Below are positions 41,928-52,454 of a stretch of DNA of 64,000 nucleotides, piece by piece. Made by a program: the position numbers and the translations under genes. The stretch covers positions 19,284 to 83,283 of the forward strand of contig CAZIKB010000009.1 of assembly GCA_964539665.1 (NCBI GenBank), in the 5' to 3' direction. The number at the start of each line of letters is the position of its first letter. The first letter of the stretch is position 1. The stretch comes from CAZIKB01 sp964539665 (GTDB taxonomy: Bacteria > Zhuqueibacterota > Zhuqueibacteria > Oceanimicrobiales > Oceanimicrobiaceae). The notes under the pieces are model-generated. The model was not told where the DNA came from. It ran no database searches and was given only the letters and a program-made list of their open reading frames with translations.

Positions 41928-43004
41928 TCACTTTTTTGTTGAGAATAAAAGTGCTATTCCAGAAGTGAAAAATATCCCGTTTGTGAACCAGGCCGCAATA
42001 ATGGGAGTGAGGTTGCCGCTTTGTCCAATTGTTTGAATTAATCTGTTTGAACCATAATAAATAAAGCAAATGAATAAGCTTATTATGAATCCAAAAAGAG
42101 CACCACCGCGTTTTTTTTGGGAGGCTAATGGCGCGCCAAATAACACCATTATAAAATTTGCAAATGGAATAGAAATTTTGAAGTGAAGATCAACTAGCCA
42201 TCTATCTGGATCGCCGCCATTTCTAATCACCTCGGTAGTAAAGATTTTCAACTCATTGAATGACATATCTGCCGGCTCTATTTTGGATTGAATTAGTTTT
42301 TCTGGTTTAATATCTATATTGTAGTCGTAGAGAGAATCAAATGCAATCGCCTCCTCTGTATTGTTTGCAAAAATACGTCTGTATCCGTTCAAAAGAACCC
42401 AGGTACTGTCCTGCCATTTCATTGTTGGCGCATCTATTCTTTCGACAATTTGATTGCCAGAGTATTTTTGTATCGTAACTGTGCGGGCGGTTTTGGAGTG
42501 ATTATCATATTGGTTGATAAACAATCTGCGATTCAATTTATCCCGCCAAAAAATATTAGCTGCCCTGGTCGGATTGTTAATGTACCTGGATTTTAGGTAT
42601 TCATTTTCGATTTGAGTTTTTTCCTGATTTGCTTTTGGTGCAATTATTTCCCCGAGCCCTAAAGCAAATAGGCTTACAAATAAACTTAAAACTAATAAAG
42701 GCAGCAAAATTCGGTACAAAGATGTACCCACAGATTTGATAGCTGTTAATTCGTTAAATTTTGCCATGTGACCGATACTGAACAAACTGGCCAGCAGCAT
42801 AGCAATGGGCAGCGCCAGAAGTATGATGTATGGTATGTAAAGAACATAATATTTAAAAATGATACTCGCCTGAACATCTTTGTCGATAAACTTACCAAGA
42901 TTTCCTATTAGATCCACAAAAATCACGATTAAAATGAAGGAGAACAGGGCATAGAATAAGGTTACACAAAAACGACGCAATATGTACCAATCTAATATTC
43001 GCAT
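41928..43004 (-). CDS. LptF/LptG-family permease (LptG-like)
   Basis: A protein of 358 residues from the ATG at 43004 (start residues MRILDWYILRRF, the usual opening of YjgP/YjgQ proteins). A TTG 14 codons upstream (43046) is less likely. The layout is three N-terminal helices, a periplasmic beta-jellyroll domain (about 115-260) and three C-terminal helices. The motif LTAIKSVGTSLYRILLPLL follows helix 3. LptF and LptG form the inner-membrane part of the ABC machine that extracts LPS; the partner permease is the next gene on the same strand. No LptB ATPase is in the window. Confidence 0.88.
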   Translation of the reverse strand: MRILDWYILRRFCVTLFYALFSFILIVIFVDLIGNLGKFIDKDVQASIIFKYYVLYIPYIILLALPIAMLLASLFSIGHMAKFNELTAIKSVGTSLYRILLPLLVLSLFVSLFALGLGEIIAPKANQEKTQIENEYLKSRYINNPTRAANIFWRDKLNRRLFINQYDNHSKTARTVTIQKYSGNQIVERIDAPTMKWQDSTWVLLNGYRRIFANNTEEAIAFDSLYDYNIDIKPEKLIQSKIEPADMSFNELKIFTTEVIRNGGDPDRWLVDLHFKISIPFANFIMVLFGAPLASQKKRGGALFGFIISLFICFIYYGSNRLIQTIGQSGNLTPIIAAWFTNGIFFTSGIALLFSTKK

Positions 43005-43097
43005 GAGGATGTTAAAAATTATTATTAAACAAATCAGGCGCTTCAACTTTTAGTCATTTCTGCGCACTTATGTAAATTCGAGATACTTTAGTATTAA

Positions 43098-44435
43098 TCA
43101 GGACTGCGCTCTTTTAAACCTTATTTTTTTTGTAAATGCCAGCCAGCCAATGGAAGTCTTTTCTTTCACCGTCCGAAATACTAAATAGATGCCAAAACTC
43201 CCAACAACGATATTGGGACTCCACATAGCTAAAAATGGAGAGATTTTTTGCCTGTCAGCTAAAATTTCTCCACCGATCAGGAATGCCCAGTAGAGCAAAA
43301 AGAAGCCTATACTCAATCCTGCTGCAACAGCCCAGCCGCTCTGACGAATTAGAATGCCTATTGGGGCGCCTACTAATATAAAAATTATACAAGCAACAGG
43401 AATAGAATATTTTTTATGCCATTCTACTAAAAAGATATTATTGGATCTTTTATAGCTTTTAATCATATCTAAATCTACTTTAATTTGTTGTCTTAGCTGC
43501 TTGTGTTGCATAAGAATAGGTCTAATGGTTTTGGGTGATGTGTTGTTCGGTGACATGTAGGTTGCGAATTGCTTTTGAATTCTATCATTAATCGTTTGAA
43601 ACCTTTCAGCGATTTTTTTATCATTAGAATGAACATTACCAAGCAATGCAGCCGCACTTTTTTCTCTGTCTCCACGATACTCTGATTGGCTTCTTTTTAA
43701 AATTATTTCTGACATGGGTATCTTTATCATTTGTTTTGTAAATTCTAATTTGCTGAAAGTCTCAGGTTCATTAATATCAACCTCATGCACTTCTCCGTTA
43801 AAAAGCAAGATTTCCAGCATTCCTGTATTCTGGCGGAAACTGAGCTCACCAGTATCTGCATTAATTGTTTTAATTATATATGACTCATTTTGATCATAAA
43901 TAACTATATTTTCGACAAAAGAAATGGTATCTTTGTCGGTAACCTTTTCAACCAGAATGTTATAATTTGGAATGTCTGTATAGATTACACCTGATTCGAG
44001 GTTTATCATGGGTTTTTTCCGGGCGATATCCATGGCTAAAAGCCGGGCCTGGTGGTTGAAATCTGGTAGTACGTGGTTGTTAAACCAAATTAAGGTGCCT
44101 GATATTATTGCTGATATAAGTACAATCATCGGAAATATTTGTAAAAAACTTATGCCGCTTGCTTTAATAGCTGTAATTTCATTATCTGCTGAAAGACGAC
44201 CAAAAGCCATAATAGTTGCTGAAAGTACAGCCATTGGCACAGACAAAGCAATCATCCAGGCGAGGTTTAAAAACAAAAATTCAAGAATGACCGGTAATGC
44301 TATCCCCTTGTTCAGGAATTTGCCTAATTCTCTGTAGACAATATTTAAAATAAAGAGTAAATTGATTGTAATGATGGCCAAAAAAAATGGCCCAATATGT
44401 TCCCGGATAAAATATCTTGGTAATATTTTTAACAT
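43098..44435 (-). CDS. LptF/LptG-family permease (LptF-like)
   Basis: A protein of 445 residues from the ATG at 44435 (MLKILPRYFIREH, the conserved opening); an in-frame start as far up as 44510 is possible. Helices 1-3 are followed by ADNEITAIKASGISFLQIFPM, a large periplasmic region (about 110-330) with a 100-residue helical, Q/N/K-rich insertion (about 235-330), and three C-terminal helices. It pairs with the LptG-like gene 93 bases downstream. The insertion is longer than in E. coli LptF and is common in FCB homologues. Gene direction is divergent from sprA. Confidence 0.87.
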   Translation of the reverse strand: MLKILPRYFIREHIGPFFLAIITINLLFILNIVYRELGKFLNKGIALPVILEFLFLNLAWMIALSVPMAVLSATIMAFGRLSADNEITAIKASGISFLQIFPMIVLISAIISGTLIWFNNHVLPDFNHQARLLAMDIARKKPMINLESGVIYTDIPNYNILVEKVTDKDTISFVENIVIYDQNESYIIKTINADTGELSFRQNTGMLEILLFNGEVHEVDINEPETFSKLEFTKQMIKIPMSEIILKRSQSEYRGDREKSAAALLGNVHSNDKKIAERFQTINDRIQKQFATYMSPNNTSPKTIRPILMQHKQLRQQIKVDLDMIKSYKRSNNIFLVEWHKKYSIPVACIIFILVGAPIGILIRQSGWAVAAGLSIGFFLLYWAFLIGGEILADRQKISPFLAMWSPNIVVGSFGIYLVFRTVKEKTSIGWLAFTKKIRFKRAQS

Positions 44436-44926
44436 TATCTGTAATTCAGGCGATAATTGTTTTAGTAAATAAGTATAACTGAATATATTCAACATCAATA
44501 ATAAGATCAAGAATAAATTCGTGCATTTTATAAGAAACTTTATTAATTGGTGATAGTTTAATATTTTATTCTTTTCTAGTGACGCGAAAACATATACTTT
44601 TTACTTGCAATTTTTGTATTAATTAATTAATTTATGGCTGTTCAGCGGGGTATTTGAATCTAAGGCAAGAATTACTTCAGCAGATTTGCTTCAGATAATT
44701 AAAAGAGCCCTACAGCAGCATGTTGCGCAGTTACTTTAATAGCGAGATAACTTCAAAAGCACTAATCTAACCATTAAATTATTTCGAGGAGGTATTATCG
44801 AGTATTTGTTAACAGATTTTTAAATGATAAGTCCTAAAACTGTAACTAATTGTCAAATACTTATTCGATAATCCAAATTGACCAGCAGAAGATTTCTATA
44901 ATCAAAAGTGCTGATATTCCTGAAAA
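44436..44926. other. Divergent region between the lpt permeases and sprA
   Basis: About 490 AT-rich bases (the first 75 may encode an N-terminal extension of the permease). It must contain promoters for both directions. A candidate plus-strand pair is TTGCAA with TAATTT at 17-base spacing (about 44607-44635), not strong. Otherwise nothing was recognised. Confidence 0.4.
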
Positions 44927-47900
44927 ATGATTTTTTGGTTAAACATTAAGTCGAAAAGTGCTATATCAAGTATAGTCTGCTTTTCGATCCTCTTGTCTTT
45001 CATTGCAAATGGTTATGCTTTTCAGCAAGCCCAGCTAGGCTATTCCATAGGACTGAAGCTTTCATCCCACATTATTGTTCCTGGCTTTTCAATTAATAAT
45101 AAAAAGTATCGAGTATTAACCTTGCATGGTTATATTCCTGATCCAACTTCGAGAGTTATTAATAGCATTAGTGAAGAAGTCGAAATCGAATCACTGGACT
45201 CTTTTGTAATTATCAGACAAACTGTGTTAGAAGAAGATATCCAGCCAGCAATTGTGCTATCCTTTGAACAATTCAGAGAAATAGTACAGGAAGGCAGGAT
45301 GAAGAGTTTCTGGCAGGAACATGTAATCAATCAATTATCAGTAAAAGGCGAAGGAGAAAGAGGTGCCGGCGGTATAAATCTGGAGATTCCAGTGAAAATC
45401 AAAAGCCGGGCATTTCAAAAAATATTTGGCAGCGGCAGCGTTGGATTAACCGTCAGTGGAAATATTACTATGAAAGCAAAACTCCGACGTGAAGACCGCA
45501 GTGAAGTTAGATCGCTGCTGAACCAGGGCTCCAATACGAATTTTAATATGCAGCAAACCCAAAGATTCTCGGTAGCCGGCAAAATTGGCGACAAGGTTAC
45601 GGTAAATGTTGATCAGGATAGTGAACGTGCATTCGATTTTGAAAATAACATCCGCCTGAGGTATCAGGGATATGATGATGAAATTCTTCAGAGCCTTGAA
45701 GCCGGAAATATTTCCCTTTCTTTACCAGGAACCAGGTACGTGACTTTTAGCGGTAAAAATTCCGGATTGTTTGGTATTAAAAGCCAGATGGTTTTGGGGA
45801 ATTTGCATGTCACCGCTATTGCCAGTCAGGAGAAAGGTGAAAGCCAGAGAATCTCTTTGTCCGGCGGCGCTGAAACGGCGCCCAGGCGAATTAAAGACTA
45901 CCAATATTTACGAAACACCTATTTTTATCTTGATACACTTTATCGAAGTAATAAGAAAAACATTACTACGGACGGGGTTCCAATTGCTGTGGATACTGAT
46001 AAGGAAATCAAAACCATTGAGGTCTATAAAGCCGCGGCTGGTTACGAAACGCAATATCCGGATAAAAACATACGAGCCTGGGCAACCTACGACGCCACAA
46101 CCGATACAACGACAAAACAGGGTGTAGCGGATATCGGTCATTTTATCCGGTTGGAGACAGATGAATATCATCTTGAACCTGAATTAGGCTATATCCGTTT
46201 GTACAACCGTATGGCCAAAGATGAAATATTAGCGGTAACCTATACAACTATGGATGATTCATCTTTTGGCGAAACGGTGAACAATACCACCATTTTTAAA
46301 TTAATTAAACCTAAGAATCCACAACCAAAAGATCTAACCTGGGGTCTGGTATGGAAAAATGTCTATTCTTTAGGGGGACGAAACATCCCGGAGGAAGGTT
46401 TTGATCTCAAGATATATTATGAGCCATCGAGCGGTGTAGCTCAGGAAACCGATGAATCAGGGAAAAAGTGGATCTCTATTTTTGGACTGGATACAAGAGA
46501 TCAGGACGGTGATCCAGATAATGTTGACGGTAAAATTGATTTCGATCCATACATTGTTGATCTCTTTAATGGTGAACTTCACTTTCCAGATTTAAGGCCT
46601 TTTGATCCTGAGCCCGACGATTATGTTGGTAACTCACAAATTCCATTCCCACAGGATAAGCGCACAAGCGCCATTTATGATACGACTGTTCAAAGCGTTA
46701 TCAGTCAACAGAGCAAATTTTATATTGAAGTTACTACTCAAAATAAAAGCTCTGAATTTAATTTAGGTTTCAACGTGATTGAAGGTTCTGAGAAAGTTGT
46801 ACTTGATGGCACGGAATTAGTAAATGGTCAGGATTACAAAATTGATTATTTTACCGGTTCGTTGACTCTATTGAATGAAAGAGCAACAGCAGCGTCAGCG
46901 CAATTAGATATTTCGTATGAGAGGAATCAGCTTTTTCAATTAGAGAAAAAAACAATTTTGGGTGTGCGGGCTGAGTATGACCTGGGCCGGAATTCCTTTT
47001 TAGGCGGTACATTTTTATATTTAAATGAAAGTACCCTGGATAGAAAAGTTCGCGTGGGCAGAGGTCCCATAAAAAATTTGGTCTGGGATTTAAATACGCG
47101 TCTGAACTTCAAGCCAAATTTTGTCGGAAAGGTATTTGATTTCATGCCATTTATTCGCGCGAAGGGAGAATCCTCACTCGATTTTGAAGGCGAGATTGCC
47201 CAGGTCCTGCCGACGCCAAACACTTTAAACAGCCCTAATACTGGTGATAAACACGGCGTGGCCTATATCGATGATTTTGAGGGCGCTAAAAAAACCGTGA
47301 ACTTAGGAGTGCTTCGAAAAAACTGGACTCGTGCCTCACAGCCAGATACAAGTGAACATTCTTACAGGAATATGGTGAATTATATTTGGTATAATCCATT
47401 TCAACAGGTTGCTATTAAAGAAATTTATCCTAATCGGGAAGTAAATCCAAATGTTCCAAACCGTATGAATGTTTTAACACTTCAAATAACCCCTGATCCG
47501 AATAAACCTTCACCCAATTCCTGGGGCGGCATGATGCGGGCTTTGTCGCCAGGTGTTTTTGATCAATCTCAAACCAAATTTATTGAAGTTATGGTTCAGG
47601 GAGGTGCAGGCAGATTGCATATCGATTTGGGTACTATTTCTGAAGATATCATTCCGAATAACAGGTTAGATACAGAAGATAAAATTATCGGTGGAATTAG
47701 AAATGGAATATTGGATGAGGATCGAAACGAAGATGTTGGCATAGACGGAGTTGAAAAGCCCGATCCGCCTGAATTAAATTATCCAAGAGATGAACCGAAT
47801 TTTTTAGGTAAGCATATTAATGAAGTTGACTATGATTTTTGGGATATTGACAAAGACAGCCTGAAAGATGCAGATGAACCCTGGAGTTATGATGATTGGT

Positions 47901-50900
47901 ATTACGTGGAAAAATCTGCGACTTACCTTGATGAAAAAGGCTCAATAAGTGGTGAAGAAAATAATGCTAATGACCAGGGTGGACGCCGGCCTGATACCGA
48001 AGATATTAATGGCAATGGTATTCTCGATCAAGCCAATGCTTACTATTCCTATTCTTTCTCTCTAAAAAAGAGCCATCCCGATTATTCCTTAGTTGTGGGA
48101 GGGAATGACACTTTAGGCTGGAAGCTTTATCGCATTCCTTTTGATACGGGCAATGATTCTCTCCAGGTTGGAGTTCCAAATCCTACGCAAATAGAATATG
48201 TACGAATTTGGATGGATGAAATAGAAGATTATAATAATCCAATCAGGATCAATATCGCTGACATAAGTCTGGTCGGCAGCGACTGGAAAGAGCTTGGGGT
48301 AACGGATGATGAATTCAATCTAACTTCCGGCCTGATAACAAAGGGGGATTCAACCGTAGCCATAACGCAATTCAACACCCATGAGAATCCATTATATGCT
48401 ACCACTTTAAGCCAGATTGGAGTGGAAGGTGAGGAAGATAAAGTTACCGGGGTCAGAGCTCGGGAGCAATCGATGGTTCTTCAGGCAACAAACCTCGATG
48501 CCCAAAACGGACGCAACGTGGGAGTAACACAAAAAAGCCTTTTCCAGGGTGAAAACTATATTCACTATGAAAGAATAAAAATGTACGTTTATGGCGAACC
48601 TGAATTTTTCACGGATCACGACCATATTCCCACGGATACATCGGGTGTTAGCGCCAGTCATCTCGAATATTTCTTTCGATTTGGCGCAGATAAAAACAAC
48701 TATTACGAATACCGGTCACCCATTTATCAGGAATGGAATCTGAAAAACCATATGGATGTAGAGCTGTATGAATTCACAAAATTAGATATCACGGCAACCG
48801 ATACATTGGGGCATCCTTATAAAGAATTAGATGATGGTAAATCAATAAGGAAAGTAGGAAATCCTTCTCTCACAAATATAAAAACACTTATCTTGGGCAT
48901 AAAAAACCTCCACCCCGACAGGGCATTTACTGGAAGGGTCTGGTTTAATGAACTTCGATTATCGGATATCGAGCGCGAAAAAGGTATGGCGATGCGGTTT
49001 CGCGCAAACATGAAAATAGCAAATTTTGCAACTGTTAATGCTGAAGTAGAAAAAAGAGATGCAGATTTCCATAATGTTGCTGAACGTTTTGGTACAGGGA
49101 ATAATAGTTTTAATACAAGCATAAATGGCAGCATTAATTTAGAGAACTTTTTTCCGCAATCCTGGGGCCTTTCTATGCCTCTTACACTAAATTACAGGAG
49201 CAGCAAGTCCACACCCAAGTATATTCCTGGAAAAGACAAGATAGTCACAAACGATTGGTCTAAAGAAGAATTAGAGCCGGTCGAAACGGTGAGAAGTCAA
49301 AACGGTTTTAATGTTTCTTTCCGGCGGCAGCAAAAATCAAAAAATTTCTTTATTAAAAACACCATTGATAATTTTTCTTTTAATATCGGCCGTTCTCAAA
49401 GTAAGGGCCGGAATCCTTCCAGGGTCAATGAAGAAACGCTCGCCTGGAAAGGAAATATGGATTATAAAATTGATTTCGCTAGGGATAATTATTTTTCACC
49501 TTTTGGGTGGCTGCCAGGACTGCCATTAATAGGGAAATTAAAAGGCACTAAATTTTATTATACACCTCAAAATATGTCTGTTCGCATTAACGGCTCCAAA
49601 ACCGGCCAGGAATCTCTGAATCGAGTTCAGGATGTAAGTAAACAGGATTCTGTTGATGCCACTAAAACGGAGACGTTTCTTATAGATAAAAGTTTTCGCA
49701 CAAATATGAAAATATTTGATAATTTAGTATTTGATTTTAGCAGAGCCTACAAAACCGATATGAGGGGCTTTGATTTCAATGACTTTATTAAAGGCAATGC
49801 CGAAGATATAAATATCGCCCAAACTTTTTCTGCTCGTTATACACCCAAATTCTTTAATTGGTTAAATAACACATTCAACTATTCTTCTAATTATACATTT
49901 AATAATAATATTCAGCAACGCTTAACTGGCAGGAGCGTTCGGGTTAATGTCACAAGGTCTGCAGATTTTACGCTGCGGCTGAAAGAATTGGCACAATCGA
50001 TTTTTGGAAGCGGTAAAAAAACTACCAGTCGACCCGACAGGGGCAGGCCAGGAAACAGGCCGGAGCCTGGCGGAGAAAAAAAATCGAATCCTCCCAAAAA
50101 TGAATTTCGATTGTTTCAAGAGGAGCAGAAAGAAGGGAGATCATTCAATCCCTTAAGGCTTTTCACCGGCCTTTTTTCAAAATTTAAAGATATTTCTTTC
50201 AACTATACTGAACGCAAAAATTTTGCTCAAATGGGTTTAGATTCTACCGGAACACCGGGTCTGGAATTCCAGTTTGGTTTATCTGAAGATACGAAAATTA
50301 GCAGTGTTGCAGAGCTCAGTACCAATCCTTTCACTCGGGGTGAAAACAAAACTATCAGCGCCAGCTCTGGAATCACCTTTGGCCGTGCGTTTGACGTCGG
50401 TTTAAAATTCCAGCATAGTGAGCAAAGCAACCAGACAACCACAATTTCAGGAAGCAAATCTGATAGCTGGCTTAAATTTAACGAATTCGATTTACCATTT
50501 CCAGAGTGGACGGTAAGAATTACTGGTTTGGAGAAAATCCCGTTGTTAAATAAGATATTTAAAACCGTTTCATTTAGTCACGGTTTTGCAGGCAAGCGAG
50601 ATATCACCTGGAATGGCCCTGAAAAGAAAAGCACTCAAAAAAATATTTCAACAAATTTTCGCCCACTTGGTAAATTAGATTTAAATTTTAAAAATGGTTT
50701 CACCGGTAATATTCAAATGAACCATTCTGTTACTATAAGTAAAAGTCTGGCCAGCGGGGTTGGGGCCAGTCGTTCAACCAAGTCAGATATTTCCGTTACA
50801 GCCAATTATCAAAAACGTTCCGGATTCCGTCTGCCAATCTGGCCTTTCAATAAAAAGGAGTTAAACAATGAAATAAATTTCACCTTTACTTTTACTCAAA

Positions 50901-51133
50901 GCAAATCAACTACAGAGCAAAGTCGAACGCAATTAGAAACCGGCGAAAATAAATATGAAGAGCAGGACAAATTAGAAAGGTGGGCGTTTTCTCCAAAATT
51001 AACCTATTCATTCAGCACCCAGGTACGAGGCGGTGCATTTGTAGAAATCGGTACAACAAACAGCAAGCGCAATGGCAAAACAACAATCCAGGAATTTGGC
51101 ATAGATATTAGTATCGCCATCAGTGGAAGATAA
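44927..51133 (+). CDS. sprA: SprA-type giant outer-membrane translocon protein (type IX secretion)
   Basis: A 2068-residue exported protein. After a signal peptide (about 1-33, ending GYAFQQ), the N-terminal part carries SprA hallmarks: SGSVGLTVSGNITMKAKLRR, SNTNFNMQQTQ, KVTVNVDQDSERAFDFENNI and SLPGTRYVTFSG. A central region (about 774-1130) contains a soluble, Asp-rich domain (VAYIDDFEGA, NWTRASQP, YIWYNPFQQV, DFWDIDKDSLKDADEPWS). The rest is amphipathic strand after strand. SprA forms the very large barrel through which folded type IX substrates leave the cell in Bacteroidota. The ATG at 44927 lacks a strong ribosome-binding site. The next gene is a copy of the central domain. Other type IX core genes are not in the window. 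Confidence 0.92.
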   Translation: MIFWLNIKSKSAISSIVCFSILLSFIANGYAFQQAQLGYSIGLKLSSHIIVPGFSINNKKYRVLTLHGYIPDPTSRVINSISEEVEIESLDSFVIIRQTVLEEDIQPAIVLSFEQFREIVQEGRMKSFWQEHVINQLSVKGEGERGAGGINLEIPVKIKSRAFQKIFGSGSVGLTVSGNITMKAKLRREDRSEVRSLLNQGSNTNFNMQQTQRFSVAGKIGDKVTVNVDQDSERAFDFENNIRLRYQGYDDEILQSLEAGNISLSLPGTRYVTFSGKNSGLFGIKSQMVLGNLHVTAIASQEKGESQRISLSGGAETAPRRIKDYQYLRNTYFYLDTLYRSNKKNITTDGVPIAVDTDKEIKTIEVYKAAAGYETQYPDKNIRAWATYDATTDTTTKQGVADIGHFIRLETDEYHLEPELGYIRLYNRMAKDEILAVTYTTMDDSSFGETVNNTTIFKLIKPKNPQPKDLTWGLVWKNVYSLGGRNIPEEGFDLKIYYEPSSGVAQETDESGKKWISIFGLDTRDQDGDPDNVDGKIDFDPYIVDLFNGELHFPDLRPFDPEPDDYVGNSQIPFPQDKRTSAIYDTTVQSVISQQSKFYIEVTTQNKSSEFNLGFNVIEGSEKVVLDGTELVNGQDYKIDYFTGSLTLLNERATAASAQLDISYERNQLFQLEKKTILGVRAEYDLGRNSFLGGTFLYLNESTLDRKVRVGRGPIKNLVWDLNTRLNFKPNFVGKVFDFMPFIRAKGESSLDFEGEIAQVLPTPNTLNSPNTGDKHGVAYIDDFEGAKKTVNLGVLRKNWTRASQPDTSEHSYRNMVNYIWYNPFQQVAIKEIYPNREVNPNVPNRMNVLTLQITPDPNKPSPNSWGGMMRALSPGVFDQSQTKFIEVMVQGGAGRLHIDLGTISEDIIPNNRLDTEDKIIGGIRNGILDEDRNEDVGIDGVEKPDPPELNYPRDEPNFLGKHINEVDYDFWDIDKDSLKDADEPWSYDDWYYVEKSATYLDEKGSISGEENNANDQGGRRPDTEDINGNGILDQANAYYSYSFSLKKSHPDYSLVVGGNDTLGWKLYRIPFDTGNDSLQVGVPNPTQIEYVRIWMDEIEDYNNPIRINIADISLVGSDWKELGVTDDEFNLTSGLITKGDSTVAITQFNTHENPLYATTLSQIGVEGEEDKVTGVRAREQSMVLQATNLDAQNGRNVGVTQKSLFQGENYIHYERIKMYVYGEPEFFTDHDHIPTDTSGVSASHLEYFFRFGADKNNYYEYRSPIYQEWNLKNHMDVELYEFTKLDITATDTLGHPYKELDDGKSIRKVGNPSLTNIKTLILGIKNLHPDRAFTGRVWFNELRLSDIEREKGMAMRFRANMKIANFATVNAEVEKRDADFHNVAERFGTGNNSFNTSINGSINLENFFPQSWGLSMPLTLNYRSSKSTPKYIPGKDKIVTNDWSKEELEPVETVRSQNGFNVSFRRQQKSKNFFIKNTIDNFSFNIGRSQSKGRNPSRVNEETLAWKGNMDYKIDFARDNYFSPFGWLPGLPLIGKLKGTKFYYTPQNMSVRINGSKTGQESLNRVQDVSKQDSVDATKTETFLIDKSFRTNMKIFDNLVFDFSRAYKTDMRGFDFNDFIKGNAEDINIAQTFSARYTPKFFNWLNNTFNYSSNYTFNNNIQQRLTGRSVRVNVTRSADFTLRLKELAQSIFGSGKKTTSRPDRGRPGNRPEPGGEKKSNPPKNEFRLFQEEQKEGRSFNPLRLFTGLFSKFKDISFNYTERKNFAQMGLDSTGTPGLEFQFGLSEDTKISSVAELSTNPFTRGENKTISASSGITFGRAFDVGLKFQHSEQSNQTTTISGSKSDSWLKFNEFDLPFPEWTVRITGLEKIPLLNKIFKTVSFSHGFAGKRDITWNGPEKKSTQKNISTNFRPLGKLDLNFKNGFTGNIQMNHSVTISKSLASGVGASRSTKSDISVTANYQKRSGFRLPIWPFNKKELNNEINFTFTFTQSKSTTEQSRTQLETGENKYEEQDKLERWAFSPKLTYSFSTQVRGGAFVEIGTTNSKRNGKTTIQEFGIDISIAISGR

Positions 51134-51308
51134 AGAATCCCTGCGTAACGCCAACGTCCTCGTTTGCATAATCTCTCATTCGAGACGATTGAGTTACAGT
51201 TTTAGAAGAAATAAAAATAATAAATTTGCACAAATCAATCTAATTCACTAATATACAATTATTTAAATTTAACCGAGAAGTTTTCAAGATTACAGGGAGG
51301 TGTAGGAA

Positions 51309-52454
51309 ATGAGAAAGTATCTTATTGTAACGATCATTTGTTTGGTTTCCGTACTAACTTTTATGTCGTGTGAACACAAAAACGGCGTTGCTTATGTTGA
51401 GGATTTTAAAAGGCCTGGCAGTCTGGAGATTATGCGAAAAAATTGGACTCGTGCTTCTCAACCAGCAGACGATATTCATGATTTTACCAATATGGCCAAT
51501 AATTACATTTGGTACAATCCATTTCAACAAGTGAGTATTAAGGATATTTACCCCTGGCGCGAGGTAAATCCAAGTGTTCCGAATCGCACCAATGTTTTAA
51601 CAATTCAATATTTTCCTGATCCGACACAACAATACCAACCTGAGCCAAATGCCTGGTGCGGGATCATGCAAGCTTTTTCTTCTGATTTCTTTGACCACTC
51701 CCGGACAGATTCTATTGAAATTATGATCCGAGGCGATAAGGGAAAGCTACATATCGACTTGGGAAAAATCTCGGAAGATGTCATTCCTAATGGAATATTG
51801 GATACGGAGGATAAACCGGTGGGTGGTTTTCGAAATGGTGTATTAGACGAGGGCGAGGATGTCGGTATTGATGGAATTGCCAAACCTGATCCACCTGAAT
51901 TGAATTATCCAAGAGATGAGCCGAAATTTTTAGGTAAGCATATTAATGAAGTTGACTATGATTTTTGGGATATAGATAAAGACAGTCTGAAGGACGCTGA
52001 TGAACCGTGGAGTTATGATGATTGGTTTTATACGATCTATACTTCCAAATATATCCAGGAGAATGGCAGCGGCTCAATCAATGGCACAGAAAACAGTGCT
52101 AATGATGAAGGCGGCGCGCGCCGCCCTGATACTGAAGACATCAATTATAATACCGTTCATGAACTAACTAATCATTATTATTCTTTTTCATTTTCATTGG
52201 AAAAAACCAGTGTGGATACTACATTAATTGTGGGCGGAAATCCGGATGCAGGTTGGTATCTTTACCGAATACCATTTACTATTGAAAACGTAGATTATTT
52301 GGTCGGCGTCCCTTTGGTAAATCAAATTGAATTTGTTCGTATTTGGATTGATAATATAAGTTTTGTTAATGCTAATAAGTCTGAGATAATCAGTATTGCC
52401 GAAATCGTACTTGTCGGTTATGATGAGCAAGAGAATGCAGTTTCCAACTATTAG
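51309..52454 (+). CDS. Lipoprotein duplicating the central domain of SprA
   Basis: A 381-residue lipoprotein (signal peptide with lipobox FMSC, cysteine near residue 21; GGGAGG at 51296-51301 before the ATG). Immediately after the lipid anchor it reads NGVAYVEDF and continues, colinearly with SprA residues about 774-1130, through NWTRASQP, NYIWYNPFQQV, REVNPSVPNR, HIDLGKISEDVIP, KPDPPELNYPRDEP, KHINEVDYDFWDID and the final IAEIVLVG. It has none of SprA's barrel. This is a clear partial duplication of the neighbouring gene and is probably exported to the outer membrane or periplasm. Asp-rich loops may bind calcium. No described function is known to me. Confidence 0.88.
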   Translation: MRKYLIVTIICLVSVLTFMSCEHKNGVAYVEDFKRPGSLEIMRKNWTRASQPADDIHDFTNMANNYIWYNPFQQVSIKDIYPWREVNPSVPNRTNVLTIQYFPDPTQQYQPEPNAWCGIMQAFSSDFFDHSRTDSIEIMIRGDKGKLHIDLGKISEDVIPNGILDTEDKPVGGFRNGVLDEGEDVGIDGIAKPDPPELNYPRDEPKFLGKHINEVDYDFWDIDKDSLKDADEPWSYDDWFYTIYTSKYIQENGSGSINGTENSANDEGGARRPDTEDINYNTVHELTNHYYSFSFSLEKTSVDTTLIVGGNPDAGWYLYRIPFTIENVDYLVGVPLVNQIEFVRIWIDNISFVNANKSEIISIAEIVLVGYDEQENAVSNY

